A DNA stretch of 64,000 bases from an uncultured Opitutales bacterium. Its GTDB lineage: Bacteria; Verrucomicrobiota; Verrucomicrobiia; Opitutales; Intestinicryptomonadaceae. The stretch spans positions 1 to 64,000 of the forward strand of contig URAK01000009.1 in assembly GCA_900545705.1 (NCBI GenBank), read 5' to 3'. The position numbers were made by a program, and so were the translations under genes. Numbering within the stretch: position 1 is the first letter of the stretch; each line of letters begins with the position of its first letter. This document shows positions 1 to 9,015 of the stretch, one piece after another. The notes under the pieces are model-generated. The model was not told where the DNA came from. It saw only the letters and a list, made by a program, of their open reading frames with translations, and did no database searches.

Positions 1-123
1 CCTTGTCCAATGCGGCGTCTTTCATTAAAATCCACTGACTTTGGTGTTGACCCTATTAAAGTTATGAATTTGCGTATTCTCGAACTTAGCCAAAAAAAAC
101 CGCAAATAATTGCGGTTAAAAAA
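1..123. other. Left edge, non-coding
   Basis: No convincing gene is seen before the tRNA. The only clear element is the minus-strand terminator at 92-117. A reading frame running rightward through this stretch crosses the tRNA and is not credible. Confidence 0.5.
92..117 (-). terminator. Intrinsic terminator after tRNA-Pro(GGG)
   Basis: On the minus strand an 8-bp stem (98-105 paired with 110-117, AACCGCAA/TTGCGGTT, 4-nt loop) is followed by a run of eight T. It sits 6 bases beyond the encoded CCA end of the tRNA. Confidence 0.85.
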
Positions 124-200
124 TGGTCGGGCCGCCGAGGATCGAACTCGGGACCTCTTGCACCCCATGCAAGCGCGCTCCCAGACTGCGCTACGGCCCG
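124..200 (-). tRNA. tRNA-Pro, anticodon GGG, CCA encoded
   Basis: The minus strand folds as a complete cloverleaf. The acceptor stem CGGGCCG pairs with CGGCCCG, the D-arm GCGC pairs with GCGC, the anticodon stem is CTTGC/GCAAG with loop ATGGGGT, and the T-arm is CCGAG-TTCGATC-CTCGG. The discriminator is A and CCA is encoded at 124-126. Loop positions 34-36 read GGG, giving proline (codon CCC), and the first base C is typical of bacterial tRNA-Pro. The gene lies about 80 bases downstream of the TPR protein on the same strand and could be co-transcribed with it. Confidence 0.95.
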
Positions 201-281
201 AAAATTAAGTATTGCAGACTACCCCAATGCTATGCTTTGGCAAGCTTTTTTTTATCTTTTTCGGCATTCCGGTACGATTCC

Positions 282-1028
282 CTATATCTTTGACTTCTCT
301 ACAAGCCCGCGCGTAGTCCGTATTTGCTCGCGGATTTTCGGCTTCAAAGGAGAGTCCTCCGGTATTTGCGGATACATGCGCTCCAATACCTTTAACGCCT
401 CCGCAAACTTGCCGTTGCGCATTAGTATGGCGGCGTAGCGGCGGAGTATATATATTGGGGCGTCGCTTTTTTGGGACATTATCTGGTAGCATTCTTCGGC
501 TATTTTGTAGTCGTCGAGATTCGACATTGCTATTGAGGCCTTTTGGATAAGCAGGCTGTTGTCGTTAGGAAAAATTTTTAGCCCCCTGTCTATGAATTTT
601 AAGCCCGCCTTGCCGTACAATATTTTTAACATATGGAGCTTTTCGACGGATTCGGCGTTCGCCCTACCTCCGGGAAGCTGCCAATAAGGATAGTCGAAAG
701 CTATTATCGCGGCTGCGTCGCGCCAGAATTGCTTCATTTGCGGATCTAGCGCAACAGCGAGTTCCATAGAGGCTGTGCACGAAGAAATATCCTTTTTTGT
801 CCAATCGATATATCCTTTTATCCACGCAAAATCTGCCGCTAGAGATGCGTATCCTCCGAGAACCTCAAATATTGTCCCGGCCCCGATTGCGGCTTTCAAA
901 GTTTCCTGCGATTGCGACTTTGGCGTTGGGCTTGCCGCCTCCTTCAATATGGGGCGAGTCAAGAGCCCCGCAGCCGCAAATGCCGCCGCGAATACAAGGA
1001 TTCGGCGCAGTATCTCGAATACGAACAT
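282..1028 (-). CDS. TPR-containing membrane-anchored protein
   Basis: A 248-residue protein of unknown specific function. Residues 7-25 form one hydrophobic N-terminal segment, probably an anchor, and the rest is helical. Residues about 150-235 look like degenerate tetratricopeptide repeats (the GLKIFPNDNSLLIQKASI and AAILMRNGKFAEALKVL segments), implying a scaffold role. It starts one base after the ABC-2 permease stop and is the last protein gene of an acylphosphatase/ABC run on this strand. The tight spacing suggests it works with that transporter, but no catalytic motif is visible. The function remains inferred from position only. Confidence 0.75.
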   Translation of the reverse strand: MFVFEILRRILVFAAAFAAAGLLTRPILKEAASPTPKSQSQETLKAAIGAGTIFEVLGGYASLAADFAWIKGYIDWTKKDISSCTASMELAVALDPQMKQFWRDAAAIIAFDYPYWQLPGGRANAESVEKLHMLKILYGKAGLKFIDRGLKIFPNDNSLLIQKASIAMSNLDDYKIAEECYQIMSQKSDAPIYILRRYAAILMRNGKFAEALKVLERMYPQIPEDSPLKPKIREQIRTTRGLVEKSKI

Positions 1029-1029
1029 C

Positions 1030-1818
1030 TTAAAATTCCCTTTTTGAAAACGCCCACGCGGCGAGCGACAGGCACAAAACTATGTAAATTGCGGCGTATC
1101 CCGCGGCTGCTGCCGCGGCCGAAACGTCCACCGGCGCAAACGCGAACGCCTCCGAGGCGTTGAAGACCCTCAAATTTGGGAATATTATTGCGGCTATATC
1201 CGACATTGCCGTTTCAGGAGCTCCGAGGGAATTTCCTATTTCACCCATTGAGCATATCGCGATCGCCCCGAACGATACTGCCACTGAAAAAAGCAGCGAT
1301 GTTGAAACCGAGCATATTAGCGCAGACAGCGCCGCCACCGTGCAAAGTTTAAGCCACTGAATCGCCGCGAAGACCGCGATTCCAAAGTAGTTTGGGGAAA
1401 GCGGCGCGGAGTTTTCGGAATGCGCTGTTTGAGAGTCCGCGATGGCGACCATCGCGCAGCCGCAGAGCGCGACTACCGCGCAGAATAAAGCGAGAACTGC
1501 AAACGCCCCTCCGGATTTGCCGAAGGCGAACCCGGCGTATCCTACGGGCTTCGACAAAAGCGTAATTGCGGTGCGGTTCTCAAATTCCGCGTGAAAAAGC
1601 TGGCATGCCGAAACTATCGCTATAATCGACCCGAAAAAACCTAGCGCCCCCGATGTGAAATCGAACACAAATTTCAGTTTTTCATGTCCGAGGTCGAGTT
1701 TTAGAAAATAGTTTGACGAAGCAACGAGAACCACTGCAACAAGGGCCAACAGCAATATAAGCTTTTGCCTGAGCGATTCTTTCAGAGTGTTTGCGGCTAT
1801 TATAAAAGCGCGTTTCAT
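1030..1818 (-). CDS. ABC-2 type transporter permease
   Basis: A 262-residue integral membrane protein with about six hydrophobic segments: one near residues 19-40, one near 57-75, one near 98-125, then pairs in the middle and C-terminal parts, ending at about 255. The region reading ACQLFHAEFENRTAITLL resembles the conserved cytoplasmic segment of ABC-2/NosY-like permeases. Its ATG overlaps the stop of the upstream ATPase gene by 4 bases (ATGA, 1815-1818), so the two are translationally coupled and should form one exporter. The substrate cannot be deduced from sequence. Confidence 0.85.
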   Translation of the reverse strand: MKRAFIIAANTLKESLRQKLILLLALVAVVLVASSNYFLKLDLGHEKLKFVFDFTSGALGFFGSIIAIVSACQLFHAEFENRTAITLLSKPVGYAGFAFGKSGGAFAVLALFCAVVALCGCAMVAIADSQTAHSENSAPLSPNYFGIAVFAAIQWLKLCTVAALSALICSVSTSLLFSVAVSFGAIAICSMGEIGNSLGAPETAMSDIAAIIFPNLRVFNASEAFAFAPVDVSAAAAAAGYAAIYIVLCLSLAAWAFSKREF

Positions 1819-2642
1819 TTTTTTGCGATTCTCCTAAAAAATTCGTCGAGTTTTATTTTTGCAGGGGAAAGGGCGGTCGATTTTGCGCCTGCGTTTTCCG
1901 CGGCTTGGCGCACGATTTCTGGGGAATCCGAATCAAAAGAGAGCGAGTACCGCCCCTTAATTTCCAGCATCTCGGAGGTGTTCCCCATAGCGGCTACCGA
2001 CCCCCTCGACATTATGGCAATCCTGTCGCACAGCCTTTCGACTTCGCTCATTATGTGCGACGACAGCAATATCGTCTTACCCTCGCTTTTTAGGCGGAGA
2101 ATGATGTTGCACAAGTCGTCGGCTCCGACCGGGTCGAGGCCCGATGCGGGTTCGTCGAGAATTAGCAGCTTAGGGTTGTGGACTATCGCCTGCGCGAGCC
2201 CAGCGCGCTGCGTCATTCCCTTTGAGTAGAGCGCAATCGGCCTGTCAGCGGCGTCGTCCAGGCCGACGGTATTTAATGCTTTCATTGCGGCTTGTTTTGC
2301 GTCGGCGTTTGACATTCCGCAGAGTTTTGCGTAGAACACGGTCAGCTCAAAGCCCGTCAGAAACTTGTAGAAGTATGGGGATTCAGGCAGGTAGCCGATT
2401 TTTGCTTTTTCGCGGACCGAAAGTTTTTTCCCGAAAATTAGGCATTCTCCGGAGTTCTGGCGTATTAGGCCGGTGATGATTTTAATTGTCGTGCTTTTGC
2501 CGGCGCCGTTTGCGCCAAGCAGCCCGAAAATCTCGCCTTCTTTTACCGAAAAGCTTGCGCCGTCGAGTGCGACTATCGCGCGGGCGCGAACGCCGCTTCG
2601 GTAGTATTTTTTTAGATTTTTAACTGTTATAGCTTCTTGCAT
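1815..2642 (-). CDS. ABC transporter ATP-binding protein (ABC-2 partner)
   Basis: A 275-residue nucleotide-binding subunit that would hydrolyse ATP to drive the neighbouring permease. The Walker A motif GANGAGKST is at about 43-51, the signature is YSKGMTQR at 139-146 in place of LSGGQ, Walker B LLILDEP is at 159-165 followed by the D-loop SGLD, and the switch His is in LLSSH near 196. The YSKGM variant is common in ABC-2/NatA/CcmA-type ATPases, which supports the assignment. It overlaps the permease gene by 4 bases and lies 38 bases downstream of the acylphosphatase gene on the same strand. Confidence 0.93.
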   Translation of the reverse strand: MQEAITVKNLKKYYRSGVRARAIVALDGASFSVKEGEIFGLLGANGAGKSTTIKIITGLIRQNSGECLIFGKKLSVREKAKIGYLPESPYFYKFLTGFELTVFYAKLCGMSNADAKQAAMKALNTVGLDDAADRPIALYSKGMTQRAGLAQAIVHNPKLLILDEPASGLDPVGADDLCNIILRLKSEGKTILLSSHIMSEVERLCDRIAIMSRGSVAAMGNTSEMLEIKGRYSLSFDSDSPEIVRQAAENAGAKSTALSPAKIKLDEFFRRIAKK

Positions 2643-2680
2643 ATGTGGAATTGGCGCAAGGGTTGGATTGAGTGAGGCTG

Positions 2681-2962
2681 CTAAATTTTTATTTTAAAGC
2701 CGCGGTATTGGGTGTCGCAGAGGTCTTCGCGCTCGTCGACGGAGCGTATGAAATCCCCCATGACTTCTGCGAGCCTGTCGGCAAAGGCGCGGACTTCTGA
2801 TTTATCGCCTTTCGCGCACAAGTGCACCCGTCCGTCGTCGAGATTTTCCACATATCCGCACACGTCGTAGCCCTTGGCCGTTTCAGCGGCTTTCCATCGG
2901 AATCCGACGCCCTGTACGCGCCCGGAATACCAGACCTGCAATCGGTAATTTTGAGAATTCAT
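2681..2962 (-). CDS. acyP: Acylphosphatase
   Basis: A 93-residue cytoplasmic enzyme that hydrolyses the carboxyl-phosphate bond of acylphosphates such as 1,3-bisphosphoglycerate and acetyl phosphate. The whole protein is one acylphosphatase domain of normal length. The signature VQGVGFRW carries the catalytic Arg at residue 22, and YVENLDDGRV carries the catalytic Asn at residue 40. It is upstream of the ABC genes on the same strand and may share their transcript, though no functional link is known. Confidence 0.93.
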   Translation of the reverse strand: MNSQNYRLQVWYSGRVQGVGFRWKAAETAKGYDVCGYVENLDDGRVHLCAKGDKSEVRAFADRLAEVMGDFIRSVDEREDLCDTQYRGFKIKI

Positions 2963-3162
2963 GCGCTCTTATATATATGCGGCATTTGCTGCGGGCAATA
3001 AATAAGTTAAATTTTTGCGACTATTGCGCCGATATATAAACCGACGCTCAGCTCTTGCAAAAAGTTCCGCGCGGGCGAGCTTTTAAATTGAAATCTTGGA
3101 ACGAATATGTTTGACTGTCGGTCAACGCATAAAAAGGAGAAATTAATCCATTCTATAAAAAT

Positions 3163-3903
3163 ATGAACACAAGGAAAACCATAACTGCTATATGCGCGGG
3201 CGCACTAGCCCTCGCGACAGCTACGATATCCATGGCCGAGACAAAAGAAGACTACATAAAAACATTCGGAATGATAATGTTTGAGCGCAACGGGCTGCTT
3301 GAACTGGAATTCACTCCCGAAGAGTTTAACGCATTTGTCGAGGGAATGAAAGTAGTAAACGAAACTAAGAAGCTTCCCGATGAAGTAATGCAAAAAGGGC
3401 AGAAGGCTTTTGAATTCCTCCGCGCTCGCGCCGAGGCGAATGCCGCAAAAGCCGCCGAACGCGCCAATGCCCAAGCCGCCGAATTCTGGAAAGAGCTTGA
3501 AAAGAAAGAAGGCATAGAAAAGTCTCCCACGGGGCTCGCCATAGAAATCATCGCTAAGGGCGACTCAAAGCTGCCTTCCGAAAATTCCAATGTAGTAGTA
3601 AAGTACACTGGCAAGCTTGTTGACGGAACTATTTTTGATAGTACCGATAAACACGGCGGCGCCCCTGCAGAGTTCAATCTTGGCCGCGTAATACCTGGAT
3701 TTAGGGAAGGTTTGCAGAAGATAGGCAAGGGTGGAAAGGCTCGCCTATACATTCCTGCAAAGCTTGGATACGGCAATCAGGCAATTCCCGGAATCCCCCC
3801 GAATTCGACTCTGATATTCGACGTTGAGATGGTTGACGTCGATCCTGCGGCGCCCGCGCCTGTCGCTCCGCCGCCTCCGCCCCCGCCGCCTGCCAAGAAG
3901 TAG
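3163..3903 (+). CDS. Secreted FKBP-type peptidyl-prolyl isomerase
   Basis: A 246-residue envelope foldase that catalyses cis-trans isomerisation of X-Pro bonds. Residues 1-25 are a signal peptide ending near SMAE. About 30-110 is a helical dimerisation region like FKBP_N of FkpA/Mip proteins, and about 130-232 is the FKBP domain, with YTGKLVDGTIFDS, FNLGRVIPGF, GYGNQAIPGIPPN and LIFDVEMVDV all present. The last 18 residues are an Ala/Pro tail with a run of eight Pro. An AGGAG sequence lies about 22 bases before the ATG, too far for ideal Shine-Dalgarno spacing; no nearer ATG fits the signal peptide. A strong terminator follows. Confidence 0.93.
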   Translation: MNTRKTITAICAGALALATATISMAETKEDYIKTFGMIMFERNGLLELEFTPEEFNAFVEGMKVVNETKKLPDEVMQKGQKAFEFLRARAEANAAKAAERANAQAAEFWKELEKKEGIEKSPTGLAIEIIAKGDSKLPSENSNVVVKYTGKLVDGTIFDSTDKHGGAPAEFNLGRVIPGFREGLQKIGKGGKARLYIPAKLGYGNQAIPGIPPNSTLIFDVEMVDVDPAAPAPVAPPPPPPPPAKK

Positions 3904-3954
3904 TGCCGAAGGTGCGGGCAATCTGCGCAGTGCAGAACAATGGCATTTATGCAA

Positions 3955-3984
3955 AAATCCCGGACAAGGTTTCGGGATTTTTTT
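3955..3984 (+). terminator. Intrinsic terminator after FKBP gene
   Basis: The 8-bp stem AAATCCCG/CGGGATTT with a 10-nt loop is followed by a T-rich run. Confidence 0.85.
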
Positions 3985-4017
3985 ATTTTCTTAGACGTAG
4001 TTTATAAAAATGAGTAA

Positions 4018-4046
4018 TTGACAAAATCGAAGAAATAGGGTGGAAT
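4018..4046 (+). promoter_or_regulatory. Candidate promoter of tRNA-Pro(TGG)
   Basis: A perfect TTGACA (4018-4023) is followed after 17 bases by TGGAAT (4041-4046), 12 bases before the tRNA. The -35 box and spacing are good and the -10 matches consensus at four of six positions. Confidence 0.5.
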
Positions 4047-4057
4047 AACTCGAAAAT

Positions 4058-4132
<75 letters not shown>

Positions 4133-4476
4133 CTTTTTTTAGAAGGTTATCGTCTTCTTTTGAGGGGGCGGATTTTTTTATGCCTAATTTAAGTGGCGGC
4201 GGCTTGTTTTTGTTTTTTGAGTCGCCAAGGTTATCAAGGCTAAAAATCGGCGTTGATTTATTTTAAATTATTGGCGGTATTTTTTTGACCTATACGGTAG
4301 TAGGCTCGGCAAGATTTTGCGTAAAGATCATCTAATTCATTCTGCAATTTGCGGTTGAGTGCGGAATTTTTTATATTAAAACAAAAAAAATTTTTCCGAT
4401 GAACAATTTTTAAAGATAAATAGTCAAAATAACGGAATTCGGCCCAAAGCCGTTTAAAAAAACAAATACTACATAG
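4133..4476. other. AT-rich spacer
   Basis: No gene, tRNA or strong hairpin was seen beyond the T run directly after the tRNA. It presumably carries the promoter of the PepSY-like gene, but no box pair is convincing. Confidence 0.4.
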
Positions 4477-4920
4477 ATGAAAAAATTAATATCAATTATA
4501 ACGGTATCGTTAATATTTTCCGCAATCACCGGATACGCCGATGACAAATTTGTAGACTTCTCGGCGTTGCCTCAAACGGCCCAGCAGTTTGCCTCCGCAA
4601 ATTTTAAGGACAAGAAGGTGGCCGTTGTCAAACAGGACAGAAGCTTTCTCGGGGCAATTACCGATGGTTACGATATCGTATATACGGACGGCACTGAAAT
4701 AGAATTTGATTCCGATGGTGTTTGGAAGGAAGTTTCCGCTAAAACTTCGGCCGTCCCAAATTCCATTATACCGGAGGCGATTTTGAATTATATAAGGGAT
4801 AATTTTAAATCTTCGCCGGTTATTCAGATCGAGAAAAAAGAATACGGATACAAGATTGAGCTTGCTACAAAGCAGGATCTTAAATTTAGCAAGCAGTTTG
4901 TATTCTTAGGTTTGGATTAG
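4477..4920 (+). CDS. Secreted PepSY-like (DUF2874-type) protein
   Basis: A 147-residue exported protein. Residues 1-21 are a signal peptide (hydrophobic IITVSLIFSAITGY, then ADD). The mature part holds two copies of about 60 residues, each beginning with a helix after LPQTAQQF or IIPEAILNYI and continuing as beta strands with the pattern YDIVYTDGTEIEFDSDG. This matches the PepSY-like fold common in gut Bacteroidota and related phyla. The biochemical role of that family is not established. The start ATG has no Shine-Dalgarno sequence and an A-rich leader. A clear terminator lies 70 bases downstream, so the gene is monocistronic. Confidence 0.75.
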   Translation: MKKLISIITVSLIFSAITGYADDKFVDFSALPQTAQQFASANFKDKKVAVVKQDRSFLGAITDGYDIVYTDGTEIEFDSDGVWKEVSAKTSAVPNSIIPEAILNYIRDNFKSSPVIQIEKKEYGYKIELATKQDLKFSKQFVFLGLD

Positions 4921-4988
4921 CCCATAAATCTTGATCAACCCCCAAAAAGCTTCTATGCGCCGATGCGCATTGCGAAAGTTAAGGATAT

Positions 4989-5013
4989 GGCGCGATACAT
5001 TCGCGCCTTTTTT
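4989..5013 (+). terminator. Intrinsic terminator after PepSY-like gene
   Basis: The 7-bp stem GGCGCGA/TCGCGCC with a 5-nt loop is directly followed by TTTTTT. Confidence 0.85.
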
Positions 5014-5442
5014 ATGCAATTTTGCGCTAAAAGCACGGTGCGCTTTTGCAACAGGGCCGTTTTATGCGGTTTTATTTATGTAGCGCAAATATTATTTATT
5101 CGAAGAATTTGGCTATGAGTCCAAATGCGCACGTTTAGTTTATTTCGGCCAATATCTTCTGTGGGAATAGTGTTTCTTGATTATTGATAAGTGTCAGGGT
5201 ATTTTTGCCTTTATAGCGCATACTTAAAAATACCGCAATTCGGAAACATCAGATAAGCATTTTTCCTTAGCTGCCAAAATAGTAAACTGCCTGCGCCGAA
5301 TATTTTTTTCGGCTTGAGAGGCTGCGCATAGAGTCTGCATTAGAATAAGTCTGCATTGGAATATGCGGGGGCAAATTCCCTTAAATTTGCGCGCGATGTG
5401 AAGTTCCCAAATGCAAAGATTGGTTTTTGCCAAACATCTTTG

Positions 5443-5493
5443 CAAAAAAAATCCCTCCCGCAATTACCCGCTTATGCGCGGATGTCGGGAGGG
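5443..5493 (-). terminator. Intrinsic terminator after rpmB
   Basis: On the minus strand CCCTCCCG (5486-5493) pairs with CGGGAGGG (5453-5460), then A and a run of T follow. The 25-base loop can form a further small CCGC/GCGG stem. Confidence 0.8.
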
Positions 5494-5513
5494 AGCTTAG
5501 AAGGTGCGCTTGA

Positions 5514-5744
5514 CTACGCCTTTTCTACGAGACCCGCCTTAATGGCTTTTGTGCAAACCCACAAGCGCTTTACCGAGCCGTCTTCGGCGCGGACACGCAC
5601 TCTCTGGACATTGGGTTTGAAGGTGCGCTTGTTCTGCTTGACGAGTTGCAAGCCGATGCCGCCGCTTTTCTTGCTCTGGCCTTTGTGGATAATCTTACGA
5701 CCTTTAACAGGGCGTTTCCCGGTTATTGCGCATACTCTTGACAT
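5514..5744 (-). CDS. rpmB: 50S ribosomal protein L28
   Basis: A 76-residue small ribosomal protein of the large subunit, normal in length for L28. It starts MSRVCAITGKRP and contains SKKSGGIGLQLVKQNKRTFKPNVQ followed by the RLWVCTKAIKAGLV end, the usual L28 pattern; the family N-terminal CxxTGK core is present. On the minus strand AAGGA stands 8 bases before the ATG, one of the few textbook ribosome binding sites in the window. It stands alone, without rpmG, and has its own terminator. Confidence 0.96.
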   Translation of the reverse strand: MSRVCAITGKRPVKGRKIIHKGQSKKSGGIGLQLVKQNKRTFKPNVQRVRVRAEDGSVKRLWVCTKAIKAGLVEKA

Positions 5745-6025
5745 GGTGCTTTTTCCTTGTGTGATGAATTGTTGTTTTTAAATCTTTCGCGACGCGGGGC
5801 GGATTTTTATGACGTCCGCTTTCCCCGTCGAAGGCCCGAAAGTTAGTCGGAAATTTCCGTTTTAGCCGAGCCGGTTTTATGGTTAAGTTGAAGATACAAC
5901 CCCATTTTTATCGGGAACGCAACAAAAATTTGTTCGTTAGAGTACTTTTTTTTAATTTCTGCATCAATTTGCGCCTTCGCATTGCTAGTTGACATTGCCT
6001 TTTGCGTATAATATTTCTTTGCGGC

Positions 6026-8197
6026 ATGAAATTCTTAGCAACTTTTCTTGCGGTGTCTTTTGCCGCCTGCGCACTTGCAGAAACTGCCAAAATAAAAAAC
6101 TCCCATTCGGACCCGCGATATGGAGCCCCTATCGAGTTCTCGAAAGTGGAGGGAACAAAGGGAACGATGGCGCTTGAAATATCGGGGGGAAAACTTTACG
6201 CCCTCGAAAATAACGGGCTTTCGGTGTACGATATTTCTTCCCCAAAACAGCCTAAAAAAATAGGGTTTGTTGACGGAATGGGCAATGTGCGCCAGCTTAA
6301 AATAATGGGCAATGTAGCTTTTCTCACTTCCCGCCAGTGCGGGCTTTGGTCGGTTGACATATCGGACCCTTCCAATCCTAAAATACTCTCGCATTTCGAC
6401 ACTGCCGAAATGGCGACGGGCCTTGATGTCGCCGACGGCTACGCTTTTATCGGCAACAGGGTGTTTGGCGTGCAATGCGTGGACGTTTCAAATCCGAAGA
6501 AAATGAAGCATGTTTCGTCGATTGTAACTCAGGAGTCCCAATCCGTCTATTATAGGGACGGCATCGTTTATAGCGGCGACTGGGGAGCGGGGGAGATTAC
6601 AGCCATAGATTTTTCGGATCCAGCAAATCCGAAAACCATATCAAAAGTCAAGCTCGACGGCTACGGCGACGGCATAGACGTTGTGGGAGATTTCTTGTAC
6701 GCCTCCACAGGGCAACACAAGAAGAGCGGCCCTAAACAATTGCGGCACGGGGCGGGGCATGGGCTCGAAATTTTCGACATATCCGACAGGAAAAATCCCA
6801 AAAAATTGTCCCGTGTAGAGTTCCCGAAAATATATTTTGGCCCATGCGATTTCTGGACTCCGCGCGTGTCCGGAAACTACTGCTTCGCCTCGGATACGGT
6901 TAACGGAGTATTTGTCGTGGATATTTCAGACAAGTCAAACCCCAAAATAATCGGGAATTTCATACTTCCGAAAGTCGCCCCGGACGACTCCTCTTTAAAA
7001 ATCATATACAAGCAGATTCTCGATCCCAATATCCCACAGGGCGACGCTGTTGCATCAATAGCCGTCGGCGACGGAGTTTTGTATGTTGCGGGAAACTTTA
7101 CGGGCATTTATATGGCGGAATTCCCTGGCATCGCAAAAATCCAAACAAAGCCTGCCGGGACTTCGCCGGCGCGCGGCGCAAAGTTCAGCCCGGGCAAGGT
7201 TGAAGGATTTAAGGCGCTTATTGCGGATTCGTCCAATCCTGTGCGGGCGGTTGCAGTGAAGGGGGATTTGGCGTACGCGACGGCATCGCACAATGGCGTG
7301 TTGATTTTCAACCTTGCAGACAAAAACACCCCTGTGGTAGGGCACTTGAAATGCGGGTATGCGACCGACGTCAAGATTTCCGACGATATTCTCGTAGTTG
7401 CCGAGGGTTTTGAAGGAATAGGCATTTACGACATATCAAATGCTCAGACAGCGGCGAAAAAAGGAGGGTTCACCCCGCGCGAAATTGCGAGAATCCCCCG
7501 GGAGCGCCTATGGCGCGGATTCGCCCAGAATGTCTGGGCGTTCGACGGCTGCAAATTTATAGGCGCTTCGACAGCCGGCCCTGCGATATGGTTCTTCGAC
7601 ATATCCGGCAAAAATCCGAGGCCTGCGCTGTCGCAGAACGGCAGCCAGCTTTTGTACAACGATTACGGCGCGCGCCGCCTATCTTCCGGAAAGTATTTTG
7701 CCCTAAACCGCCACTGCGGCGGGCGAATGATTTTCGACTTGTCTGGCGCCAAGCCGAAGATGACTTTTTATGACGACTACCCTCTTTGCTCGCAGACGGG
7801 TTCCGTAGCGGCTTTTGGCGACAAACTTATAACAATGTGCCGCGGCGGGTATGCGTTCGACGATCCTAAAAATCCGGCGCCCAACAAAGATTTAAAGCGT
7901 CAACCTTTCCCCGGTGGCGATAAATTGCCGGAAGTTTCAAATGACAACTCCTCGAGGGCGCGCGCAGAATTCCCGCAGGGATCAGACGAGGGGCTGGCGA
8001 TGTATGACGAACAGTCTAAAAAGCTCGCGGTTGCAAATAGGGTGCACGGGGTCGTGGGGGTGTACGATTTTTCCGAGCCGGAAAATCCAAAACTGCTCGG
8101 TAAATACAAAATGCCCTCGAACGCGGGAGTTCCCGACTTTTACAAGGGCAGGGTGCTGGTTCCATGCGGGTACGCGGGGCTTATGATACAAGAGTAA
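6026..8197 (+). CDS. Secreted LVIVD-repeat (beta-propeller-like) protein
   Basis: A 723-residue exported protein built of LVIVD repeats, short beta modules of the form gLxVxDISDPxNPKxxg. Clear units include VYDISSPKQPKKIG, VDISDPSNPKILS, IDFSDPANPKTIS, VVDISDKSNPKIIG and YDFSEPENPKLLG. Such repeats form propeller-like surface proteins of mostly unknown binding function. I place the start at ATG 6026 because MKFLATFLAVSFAACALA is a clean signal peptide; an upstream TTG at 6002 would add eight residues in front of it. No Shine-Dalgarno is visible, and a TATAAT at 6007-6012 lies so close that the mRNA leader would be very short. A strong terminator follows. Confidence 0.85.
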   Translation: MKFLATFLAVSFAACALAETAKIKNSHSDPRYGAPIEFSKVEGTKGTMALEISGGKLYALENNGLSVYDISSPKQPKKIGFVDGMGNVRQLKIMGNVAFLTSRQCGLWSVDISDPSNPKILSHFDTAEMATGLDVADGYAFIGNRVFGVQCVDVSNPKKMKHVSSIVTQESQSVYYRDGIVYSGDWGAGEITAIDFSDPANPKTISKVKLDGYGDGIDVVGDFLYASTGQHKKSGPKQLRHGAGHGLEIFDISDRKNPKKLSRVEFPKIYFGPCDFWTPRVSGNYCFASDTVNGVFVVDISDKSNPKIIGNFILPKVAPDDSSLKIIYKQILDPNIPQGDAVASIAVGDGVLYVAGNFTGIYMAEFPGIAKIQTKPAGTSPARGAKFSPGKVEGFKALIADSSNPVRAVAVKGDLAYATASHNGVLIFNLADKNTPVVGHLKCGYATDVKISDDILVVAEGFEGIGIYDISNAQTAAKKGGFTPREIARIPRERLWRGFAQNVWAFDGCKFIGASTAGPAIWFFDISGKNPRPALSQNGSQLLYNDYGARRLSSGKYFALNRHCGGRMIFDLSGAKPKMTFYDDYPLCSQTGSVAAFGDKLITMCRGGYAFDDPKNPAPNKDLKRQPFPGGDKLPEVSNDNSSRARAEFPQGSDEGLAMYDEQSKKLAVANRVHGVVGVYDFSEPENPKLLGKYKMPSNAGVPDFYKGRVLVPCGYAGLMIQE

Positions 8198-9015
8198 AAG
8201 CATATCGCGCCGTCTGTCTTGCGGATGGCGCGTTTTTTCCCGCCCGCGCAAGAGCGCCCTCTTCTTAAACAAGCAAGCGGCTTTTTGAATGCACCCGCGC
8301 TGCATTTTTTAATATGCAAGGTGTTTGCAATCATGCCGTACTGTCGCTGCGCCTGCCCAAGCACTTCCCCCTTAAATGGGTAAGCTGTTTAACAAATGCG
8401 CAAGCGCTGTGTCATCAAATAAGCAGGCAGTTTACAAATATGCAAACGCCGATTTTTCAAATGCGCTGGTTGTTCCGCGAATGTGCAGGCGCAGATTTGC
8501 AAATTGGCAAAGGCATGGCAGAATTTTTTATTTATTGCGGCTGAAAATCTTTTTAATGCAGTGGAATATTGAGCATTGATTCTAAATTTTAGCGTAAAAA
8601 GTACGAGTATGGCGGATTGCATTTTATAGGCTGGTTCGCGTTAGTATTTACTTCCCGCAATACGCGCAAACAGCGCGTAGGAAGTAGAGGGATATATTTT
8701 TCGGGCACGAATCAATAGAAGGGGCCAGGGAGAGTGCAAAAGAAAAATAAGAAGGCAGTTGCAACTCCGCTTCCTCAATATCCTGCGCGTCGTAGCGCGA
8801 TATGCACTCTTTGTCGCAGCGCAACAAGGGACGATTATCGCGCCCGCAAGCGGCAGAGATAAAAAAGGCTCTTTCCCCTTAATGATTTTTTATAAAAAAG
8901 GCGCGAGCTTACAAATCAGTATTTGCGCCGAAAGCGCGATAAACCAAGGTTGCGCGCGGGAGGCATGTAGTGTAAAGTCCGCAAAGGGCGCCAAAATTTT
9001 CAAACTTCCGCGAGC
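8198..9015. other. Long spacer with a 21-bp-phased degenerate repeat
   Basis: It begins with the terminator of the LVIVD gene. From about 8393 to 8515 six imperfect copies of CAAATNNGCANGCGC-like words follow each other at about 19-23 base intervals. The rest has no credible gene; short open frames on both strands lack ribosome binding sites and family resemblance. No terminator for the leftward barrel gene at 9016 is evident. Confidence 0.5.
8206..8238 (+). terminator. Intrinsic terminator after LVIVD gene
   Basis: CGCGCC (8206-8211) pairs with GGCGCG (8227-8232), followed by TTTTTT. Confidence 0.85.

Larger units (their letters stand above)
4921..5513. other. Spacer between PepSY-like gene and rpmB
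   Basis: It holds two terminators, one at 4989-5013 for the gene on the left and one at 5443-5493 for rpmB. The stretch between is AT-rich with scattered GCGC words, and no coding frame in it has a plausible start or composition. Confidence 0.5.
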
